In this document: positions 17,283 through 23,570 of the stretch, piece by piece | Layout of the letters: every line of letters begins with the position of its first letter | Position numbering within the stretch: position 1 is the stretch's first letter | Origin: DASZTV01 sp035550655 | Lineage (GTDB): Bacteria; Actinomycetota; Actinomycetes; JAFAQI01 | Assembly (NCBI GenBank): GCA_035550655.1 | Contig: DASZOU010000037.1 | Span: 1 to 64,000 of the forward strand | Direction of reading: 5' to 3' | Length of the DNA stretch: 64,000 nucleotides | Position numbers and translations under genes: made by a program | The notes under the pieces: model-generated | The model's database searches: none | Told to the model about the DNA's origin: nothing | The model's input: only the letters and a program-made list of their open reading frames with translations

Positions 17283-19435
17283 CAACGGCCGATCCGATCC
17301 GGCGGGCCACGCGCCGCAATCCGGTTGCCGCCCTGCGAAGGGCAATGCGGCAGTGGGCGCGTACCCGGGCGATCAAGGGACGCGGTCGCACCCAGCGCCG
17401 CGGCATGACGGCCGTGTTGCTGCTCGCACTCCTGGTCCTGTTGGCGGCCTTCGGCTGGTCACTGTCCTACCTCTACGGCGAGAAGCTCCCCGGTCAGCGC
17501 GTGGGCTTGGGCGTCGTCAGCGACCTTGCGCAGGAAGGCCGGCTCTCGCAGGTCACCCTGCGCGACTTCGACAACGTCGTCGTCGCCCACTACGGACCGC
17601 TGCCGGTACGCCTCCCACCGGTCCACTCGAAGGGCAAGGCCGGAAAGGGCGAGAAGAAGAAGTCGGCCAAGCGCGCAACTGGCCCAACACCGTCGCCGGC
17701 GGCATCTCCCACAGTCGTGCCGACAACGCCGGCAGCGACCGTGACGGACCCGATCGACCCGACAGCCCAGGGCGTGATTCACGCGGCTGTCCCGGGCGGT
17801 GGCTCGGCGTTCCAGGCGCTCGAGAACGTGCTGCGAGACACCAACACGCCTTACGTCGTGGACCAGCAGGGCAGCAAGCACGCGGTCCAGGCGATCTCCA
17901 CGTTCCTGCTACCGCTGATGGTGCTGGCCGACCTGTTCGCACTGCTTTTCACCATCACGCGCGCCGGTGGGTCCGCGATCGGCGAGGTGATGGTGTTCGG
18001 CACGATCGGACGGGGCCGGCTCAAGCGGGGCGAGTCGACGATCGGCTTCGACGACGTCGGCGGCGCCGACGAGGCGGTCGCGGAGCTGCGGGAGGTGCGC
18101 GACTACCTCGCCGACCCTGAGCGGTATCAGGCACTCGGCGCCGCCCCGCCCAAGGGCGTTCTGCTCTTCGGAGCGCCTGGCACAGGCAAGACGTTGCTCG
18201 CCAAGGCGGTGGCCGGCGAGGCGGGCGTGCCGTTCTTCAACGTCGCGGGAGCCGAGTTCGTCGAGTCGCTCGTCGGAGTGGGAGCGGCCCGGGTGCGGGA
18301 CCTCTTCGCACGGGTGCGCGCCGCCGCGCCTGCCATCGTCTTCATCGACGAGCTCGACGCAGCCGGCCGAAAGCGCGGGAGCGGCGCCGGCAGCGGCGGC
18401 TCCGACGAGCGCGAGCAGACCCTGAACCAGCTGCTGGTCGAGATGGACGGATTCGAGATCGCGCAAGGCATCGTCGTGGTCGGCGCCACGAACCGTCCTG
18501 ACATCCTCGACCCGGCGTTGTTGCGGCCCGGCCGCTTCGACCGTCACATCACGATCGACCGACCCGATGTCGAAGGTCGCGCGCACATCCTGCGCATCCA
18601 CGCCCGCGGCAAGCCGTTGGCCTCCGACGTCTCACTCGACGACGTGGCGCATCGGACTCCAGGGTTCACCGGCGCGGACCTCGCCAACGTCATGAACGAG
18701 TCGGTTCTTCTGGCGATCCGCGACGGCCGCGACCAGGTGTCCGGTGACGATGTCAACGAAGCCGTGCAACGGGTGCTTCACGGGCCGAAGCGTCGCGGCC
18801 GGCTGCTCAACGAGGACGAGCGGCGCCGGCTGGCAGTGCACGAGGCCGGGCACGCGACGTACATCGCCGCACACGGCGATCCGGCATCGCTGCACCGGAT
18901 CTCGATCCTGACTCGCGGCGCCGTCGGCGGCACCACCCAGGTCGCCGCGGACGACGCGGCTGTTCTCTCGCGCGACGATCTCGCTACCAGACTCGCCGGC
19001 CTCGTCTCCGGCCTGGCCGCCGAGCGGCTCGTCCTCGGAAGCGGCTCGACGGCTGCCGAGCCCGACATTGCCCGCGCATCTGCGCTCGCCCGCGACATGG
19101 TCGCGCGCTACGGATTGTCCGACCGCATCGGTCCGGTGCGCCTGCTCGCGCCGTCCGGGGCGGGCTTCCTCGACGAGGAGACCCCGCTCGCCGAGGTGTC
19201 CCCGCAGCAGCAGGAGGCGCTCGACGCCGAGGTACGGCGCCTGGTCGACACCGCGGTGGCATCCGCCACCGACGTGCTCCGCAAGCATCGCGCCGGGTTC
19301 GACACCCTCGTCCAGGAGCTGCTCGACCACGAGACCCTCGATGGCGAGACGCTGGCAACGGCGTTGGCCCGGATCACCACCCCGTCGCCGAGGTCGAAGG
19401 CAGCTCCCCGGAAGCGCGTCGCACGATCGGGTTAG
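17279..19435 (+). CDS. Divergent FtsH-type membrane AAA+ metalloprotease
   Basis: This is a 718-residue FtsH paralogue. Transmembrane segment 1 is at about 43-66 and segment 2 at about 205-230, with an enlarged, Lys- then Pro/Thr-rich extracytoplasmic region between them. The AAA+ domain has Walker A GAPGTGKT (298-305) and Walker B IVFIDELDA (353-361). The zinc protease motif is HEAGH (521-525) with Asp596 as third ligand. The pore-loop Phe of canonical FtsH (FVGVG) is Leu331 here. The ATG at 17279 overlaps the vWA stop (ATGA) with AGGAG upstream. Family members extract and degrade membrane and cytosolic proteins. The coupling suggests a specialised partner of the two upstream proteins, so I do not call it the housekeeping ftsH. 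Confidence 0.9.
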   Translation: MTTADPIRRATRRNPVAALRRAMRQWARTRAIKGRGRTQRRGMTAVLLLALLVLLAAFGWSLSYLYGEKLPGQRVGLGVVSDLAQEGRLSQVTLRDFDNVVVAHYGPLPVRLPPVHSKGKAGKGEKKKSAKRATGPTPSPAASPTVVPTTPAATVTDPIDPTAQGVIHAAVPGGGSAFQALENVLRDTNTPYVVDQQGSKHAVQAISTFLLPLMVLADLFALLFTITRAGGSAIGEVMVFGTIGRGRLKRGESTIGFDDVGGADEAVAELREVRDYLADPERYQALGAAPPKGVLLFGAPGTGKTLLAKAVAGEAGVPFFNVAGAEFVESLVGVGAARVRDLFARVRAAAPAIVFIDELDAAGRKRGSGAGSGGSDEREQTLNQLLVEMDGFEIAQGIVVVGATNRPDILDPALLRPGRFDRHITIDRPDVEGRAHILRIHARGKPLASDVSLDDVAHRTPGFTGADLANVMNESVLLAIRDGRDQVSGDDVNEAVQRVLHGPKRRGRLLNEDERRRLAVHEAGHATYIAAHGDPASLHRISILTRGAVGGTTQVAADDAAVLSRDDLATRLAGLVSGLAAERLVLGSGSTAAEPDIARASALARDMVARYGLSDRIGPVRLLAPSGAGFLDEETPLAEVSPQQQEALDAEVRRLVDTAVASATDVLRKHRAGFDTLVQELLDHETLDGETLATALARITTPSPRSKAAPRKRVARSG

Positions 19436-19480
19436 CTGTGAGCAACGTCGCAGTGTGCGTTTTGCAGGCTCAGGCGGGCA

Positions 19481-19496
19481 GGGGTCTGTAGACCCC
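19481..19496. promoter_or_regulatory. Perfect palindrome upstream of the CsbD-like gene
   Basis: GGGGTCTGTAGACCCC consists of a 6-bp stem (19481-19486 and 19491-19496) around TGTA. It lies 27 bp before the GTG at 19524. It may be an operator, or a weak terminator after ftsH. A GTTTT at 19459-19463 hints at an alternative-sigma -35, but the spacing does not fit well. Confidence 0.4.
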
Positions 19497-19523
19497 CGAA
19501 CGACCATTCGCGAAGGAGCCTTC

Positions 19524-20024
19524 GTGAGCACTGCAATTTCAGGACTCGCCAGCAGCGTCGCCGATCGCGTCAAAGGCGCTGCGAAGCACGTGGCCGGCAC
19601 CCTGTTGGGCGACGAGGACCTCAAGCGCGAGGGCGAGTTGCACCAGGACCGGGCGGCGGCCGCAGCGGAGGCAACCGAGCTGGAAGCCGCCGCGCAGCGC
19701 GAACAGCAGAAGGCAGCGGTGACGCAGCGGCGCCAGGAAGTGGAGACCGAGCGCCAACGCCTCGACACCGAGGCACGTGCAGAGGCGCGAGAGCAGAAGA
19801 TTCGCGCCGAGCAGGCCGCCGAGCAGCGCGCTGCGGAGGCCGAAGGCCAGCGGCGGGCCGCGGCCGCCGAAGAGCAGGCCGAAGCCCAGCGGCGGACTTT
19901 GGAGCAGCAGGAGAGGCAAGCGGCGAACGAGCGCGCACGGGCCGAGGCAACCGCAGCGCAGCTCGAAGCGAAGGCCACCGCCGCCGAACGGGACGCCGAG
20001 CGCGTCGACCCCGACCAGCACTAG
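19524..20024 (+). CDS. CsbD-like N-terminus fused to a coiled coil
   Basis: In this 166-residue protein the first 40 residues (DRVKGAAKHVAGTLLGDEDL and on) resemble the CsbD stress-protein motif. The remainder is a continuous, highly charged Ala/Glu/Arg/Gln helix predicted to form a coiled coil. There is no signal peptide or membrane segment. The GTG at 19524 is chosen because GAAGGAG precedes it and the CsbD-like part starts there. Upstream in-frame codons lie inside ftsH. CsbD proteins are stress-induced and of unknown biochemical role. The next gene encodes a similar coiled-coil protein, 22 bp downstream. Confidence 0.65.
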   Translation: MSTAISGLASSVADRVKGAAKHVAGTLLGDEDLKREGELHQDRAAAAAEATELEAAAQREQQKAAVTQRRQEVETERQRLDTEARAEAREQKIRAEQAAEQRAAEAEGQRRAAAAEEQAEAQRRTLEQQERQAANERARAEATAAQLEAKATAAERDAERVDPDQH

Positions 20025-20049
20025 ACACCGACCAGGAGGCATCCCTGTG

Positions 20050-20670
20050 ATGGGCGCAATCCGAACGATTCCCCGAGCCACGGTGAACGGCTACCTGCGA
20101 ACGCTACGGCTCCCGCTGTCGACCGCGGAGCGCATCGCGAGGCAGCGGGACAACGACAGCTGGGCGCCGGCGCTGGCGTTCGAAACACTTGAAGCCAAGG
20201 TGGAGGGCATCGCCGGCTACCTCCTCCGCGACGACGAGCTGCTCGCCACCGCCCGAGAGCGGGAGGAGAAGGTCGCCAACCTCAAAGCAGCCCGCACCCT
20301 CGATGAGGCTGCGGATGTCGAACGCGGCAACGCCCGCGACCAGCAGCGCCGGCGGGAGGCGCAGATCGCACAGGCGCGCGGCCGCACCACACGAGTCGCG
20401 GCCGAGCGCAAGCGCAAGGCGAAGGCCGAGGCGGAGCGCAAGAAGCGAGCGGCCAATCAGACGGCGTCGCGGAAGGCCGCTGCGGTCCAGGCTCAGGAGA
20501 CTGCACAGCAGAAGGCCATCGATCGCCGTGAGCGGGCCACCAAGAGCGAGGCACTGCGCGCGGAGGCGGAGGCTCTGGACCTCACCGACAAGGCGCTACA
20601 GGCGCGCGAGAAGGCAGACCTGATCGACAAGACCCTCGAAGGCAACAAAGCGGCCCGCAGGACCGGCTAG
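20050..20670 (+). CDS. Charged coiled-coil protein
   Basis: In this 206-residue protein the N-terminal 75 residues look globular (TVNGYLRTLRLPLSTAERIA, then a DSWAPALAFE stretch). The rest is a long Ala/Arg/Lys/Glu coiled coil with a C-terminal LEGNKAARRTG tail. AGGAGG at 20034-20039 serves either the ATG at 20050 or the GTG one codon earlier. I do not recognise the family with confidence. The paired arrangement with the CsbD-like gene suggests they pair as coiled coils or form a stress-related scaffold. It is convergent with the CocE-like gene, sharing CTAG as both stops. Confidence 0.65.
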   Translation: MGAIRTIPRATVNGYLRTLRLPLSTAERIARQRDNDSWAPALAFETLEAKVEGIAGYLLRDDELLATAREREEKVANLKAARTLDEAADVERGNARDQQRRREAQIAQARGRTTRVAAERKRKAKAEAERKKRAANQTASRKAAAVQAQETAQQKAIDRRERATKSEALRAEAEALDLTDKALQAREKADLIDKTLEGNKAARRTG

Positions 20671-22706
20671 GGCCTGCGGAGCTCGACGTTGAGAGCCGAC
20701 GGCGCGCTCGCCCCGTAGTTGAGGGAGTACACCCCGCCGATGAGATCTGGGAGCTGACCGGGCAGCGGCGTCAGGTGCGGCGTGTCCGAGGTGGACAGCG
20801 TGAGTCGAAGCCGATCGCCCTTGGCGATGGTCGCGAGCGTGGGGAAGATCTCGATGTCGTACCTGGTCACCCGGCCGGGGACCACGTGCTTCGCCGCGGC
20901 CAGCGTGTACGAGTGGTACGGCAGGAGCAAGACACCGTGCGACGTCCAGCTCCGGCCGCGGTCCACGGCGCGCAACGACCCGAGCAACGCTCCCTCGGTC
21001 AGCGGGTAGGACGACCCGCTGGGCGTGACGTCGTCGACAGTTGCGACCCACTGCGTGTTCGTGGTGGTGGCGCTCGCGTAAACCGTGGCGGAGATGGGAC
21101 CGGCGATCGCCTCGGCGGAGCGGAACGGTGCCGAGGTGAAGCTGACCTGACCAGGTCCGAGCTTTGACGCCGTGTCGTCGTCGGCACACGGAGCCATGAG
21201 ACCCGCCATGTGACTCGGGATGGAGACCCCGCCCATCGACCACTGGTCGATCGGGCGACCGCACGGGCTCCCAGCCGGCAGCCACGCGAGGGTGGTGTGC
21301 CCGGACCCAGCTGGCTTGGTGCGCAGCGCCTGCCCCGGCGCAAGGTAGAAGCGGGTCGGTCGGGTATGGCTGAACGGGTAGGTCGTCGTCTCGTCGAAGC
21401 GTCCGGTGCCGAGGTCGTAGTAGTGCAGCGGCGTCGGCGTGTTCGCCATGCCGGTGTGCTCGCCCTTGAGCCACGTGTCGAACCATTCGAGCTCGAGATA
21501 GTCGACGTCTACCGCCGACCCGTTGAGGTGCTCCCACGGGCCGTCGATCAGCTGGTAGCGACCGGTGACCTGCTGTCCGGGGCGCATCGGCGCGGTGACG
21601 CCGCGGCCGGCCCACGCGTTCTGCAGCTCGGCGTAGTTGATCGGTTCGCCGTGCTGGAAGATGTCGAACTCACCGCCGACGAGGAACGCCGGGATGTGGT
21701 TGGCGACGATCCGCCGCAGCACCGACTGTGGGGAGCGCTGCTTCCAGTAGTGCTCGTCGTACGCCGCGGGTGCGCCGGTCAGGGTGGCGGCGGTAAAGGC
21801 CGCGTGGTAGCTCGCCAAGCCGTTGATGTGGTCGGTCTCGATCGTCTCGAGCTGGTCGATCAGCTTCTGATCGGTGAGGGTGTCGGTGACCGGTCCTTCC
21901 GTGTTCAGCGCACCGGTCAGCCCGAGATAAGCGGTGCTGAACTCCGCGTCGAGCAGGCCGCCCATGAACGACGTGTCGCGGTACGGGTCGTTCGCCGTCA
22001 CCATCGGGAAGATCGCCTTGAGCGGCGAGTGCTTCCCGACCGCGCCGGCGAGCAGAGCCTGGTCGATGCCGAGGTAGGACGGTCCGTACGTGCCGACCCG
22101 GCCGTTGGAGTGCTTCAGATGCGCTGCCCAGCGCAGGACCTTGATCGCATCCTTCTGCTGGATCGGGTCGAACAGGCCCCACGAGCCGCCGGAGTCACCG
22201 GTCCCCCGCACGTCCTCGACGATGTCGATGTAGCCCCGTTGCACGAGGTAGTTGTTGGCCCCGCCCGTCGCGCTGCCGCCGCTCGAGGTCTGCGCGGTGC
22301 CGGGACCGCTCGAGCCGCCGCTGCCCTTGCCGTACGGCGTCATCGTCATGATCACCGGAAACGGTCCCTTGGCGGGTCTGCCGTGAGTCGTCGGGTAGAT
22401 CTCGTTGACCCGGATCGTCGTGCCGCCGGCGCCCTTGACGGCGATGTCGTTGTGCGACGCGGTCCCGTAGGTCGCCCGCTCCGGCTGCCAGTGACTGCCC
22501 GGAGAGGTGCTCGCGTTGACCACGCTTGCCGGCAGCTCCGGGCTGAGTCCCACCAGGCTGGGTGGCGCGTCGAGCACCTTCGGCCCGGACACCTGCGCGG
22601 CACGAGCCGCGCCTGGCCCGGCGGCCAGGAGCGCTGCGCAGAGGCCGGCGACGGTGATCAGGTATGTGTTGGCACGACGCGCCGACCGGTCCGTCACAGT
22701 CGCCAT
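20667..22706 (-). CDS. Secreted CocE/NonD (S15-like) hydrolase
   Basis: This is a 679-residue exported alpha/beta hydrolase of the CocE/X-Pro dipeptidyl peptidase class. The signal peptide covers about 1-37. The N-terminal catalytic domain has the motif VRGTGDSGGSW and the nucleophile elbow GTYGPSYLG. A C-terminal jelly-roll (X-Pro DPP C-terminal) domain runs from about residue 440 (GPISATVYASATT, LRLTLSTSDTPH). Family members hydrolyse acyl esters, amides or Xaa-Pro dipeptides, and substrate cannot be chosen here. The start is taken as ATG 22706. A GTG two codons earlier is possible. It fits the local theme of secreted hydrolases. Confidence 0.8.
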   Translation of the reverse strand: MATVTDRSARRANTYLITVAGLCAALLAAGPGAARAAQVSGPKVLDAPPSLVGLSPELPASVVNASTSPGSHWQPERATYGTASHNDIAVKGAGGTTIRVNEIYPTTHGRPAKGPFPVIMTMTPYGKGSGGSSGPGTAQTSSGGSATGGANNYLVQRGYIDIVEDVRGTGDSGGSWGLFDPIQQKDAIKVLRWAAHLKHSNGRVGTYGPSYLGIDQALLAGAVGKHSPLKAIFPMVTANDPYRDTSFMGGLLDAEFSTAYLGLTGALNTEGPVTDTLTDQKLIDQLETIETDHINGLASYHAAFTAATLTGAPAAYDEHYWKQRSPQSVLRRIVANHIPAFLVGGEFDIFQHGEPINYAELQNAWAGRGVTAPMRPGQQVTGRYQLIDGPWEHLNGSAVDVDYLELEWFDTWLKGEHTGMANTPTPLHYYDLGTGRFDETTTYPFSHTRPTRFYLAPGQALRTKPAGSGHTTLAWLPAGSPCGRPIDQWSMGGVSIPSHMAGLMAPCADDDTASKLGPGQVSFTSAPFRSAEAIAGPISATVYASATTTNTQWVATVDDVTPSGSSYPLTEGALLGSLRAVDRGRSWTSHGVLLLPYHSYTLAAAKHVVPGRVTRYDIEIFPTLATIAKGDRLRLTLSTSDTPHLTPLPGQLPDLIGGVYSLNYGASAPSALNVELRRP

Positions 22707-22749
22707 GATCACGGTTGTTGCCGGCCGCCGGTCGGGCGGGCGGGCTCGA

Positions 22750-23502
22750 TCAGACGTGCGCCTTGACCAGGCGCCGCTGTCCGGCCGCGTCCAGCACCGT
22801 GAACCGGACCGATCCCTTGGTGCCTTGAACGCGCCGGGTCACGACGATCCGCACCTTGTTGCGGCCGCCCTTGAAGTGCTTCGAACCCGGTTTGCCGAGG
22901 TTCCACTTGCAGTGACGAAGCTTCACGTTGCTAAGACCGGTGATCCGGCTGCCGCGCGCGAACATCATGATCACCACCCGGGTCGGGTGACGTTCTGTCG
23001 CCGTCTCGTGGCGGAAGCCCACCGTCGGGGTGTGAGCCGTCGCTGACGGGCTCGGCGTCGGAGTGGCGGTCGCTGTCGGATGGGTCGCCGTAGGAGTGGG
23101 TGTGGGGGTGCTGGTCACGGTCGACGTGGGGCTGGGCGAGACCGTCTGCGAAGGGCTGGGTGAGGCACTCGGCGACGACGTCGAGCAGAGCCCGGGCAAC
23201 GGGATCGGGAGGGGGCACGAGTCCGACGATGTCGACGTCGCCGTAGCGGTCGCCGTTGCCGTCGCCGTCGCCGTCGCGGTCGTAGTGGCGGTGGTGCTCG
23301 CCGTCGGCGACGAGGAGTCGCAGACGCCGGGCAGCGGGAGCGGGACAGGGCAGGCCGCTGCCGGTGCGGCGGCGGGAGCCGAGGCCGGGCCTGCGGGAGC
23401 CGCCTGTGCCGCGACGATCCCGACGCCGGTGATCCCTGTGGCCGCGGCCGCGACGGCGAGGAGGGCCACGCGGTATCGCGCGGTCGGTGTCAGTTCGCGC
23501 AT
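22750..23502 (-). CDS. Secreted Thr/Ala/Pro-rich protein with twin CPxPxPLPGxC motifs
   Basis: This is a 250-residue exported protein with no family I recognise. A signal peptide (about 1-34) is followed by two copies of the motif C-P-[VL]-P-[LI]-P-L-P-G-[VL]-C, separated by a Thr-Ala repeat, then a long Ser/Thr/Pro linker. The C-terminal 95 residues form a compact, basic domain starting near TVGFRHETATERHP. The linker is the kind that is O-mannosylated in actinobacteria. Each twin-Cys motif could close an 11-residue disulfide loop. It has its own ATG and lies between the CocE-like and BNR genes on the same strand. Confidence 0.7.
   Translation of the reverse strand: MRELTPTARYRVALLAVAAAATGITGVGIVAAQAAPAGPASAPAAAPAAACPVPLPLPGVCDSSSPTASTTATTTATATATATATATATSTSSDSCPLPIPLPGLCSTSSPSASPSPSQTVSPSPTSTVTSTPTPTPTATHPTATATPTPSPSATAHTPTVGFRHETATERHPTRVVIMMFARGSRITGLSNVKLRHCKWNLGKPGSKHFKGGRNKVRIVVTRRVQGTKGSVRFTVLDAAGQRRLVKAHV
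23238..23304. repeat. GC-rich hexanucleotide microsatellite inside a gene
   Basis: Imperfect repeats of GCCGTC/GTCGCC on the plus strand encode the Thr-Ala run of the secreted protein on the minus strand. Hexamer units keep the frame, so length changes would lengthen or shorten the linker between the two Cys motifs. Confidence 0.6.
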
Positions 23503-23570
23503 GTCGGCCTCAGCTGCTCGAGGGACTGGTCCCTAGACATTCGACGCGGCCGCGGCCCCTCCTGCCGCCG

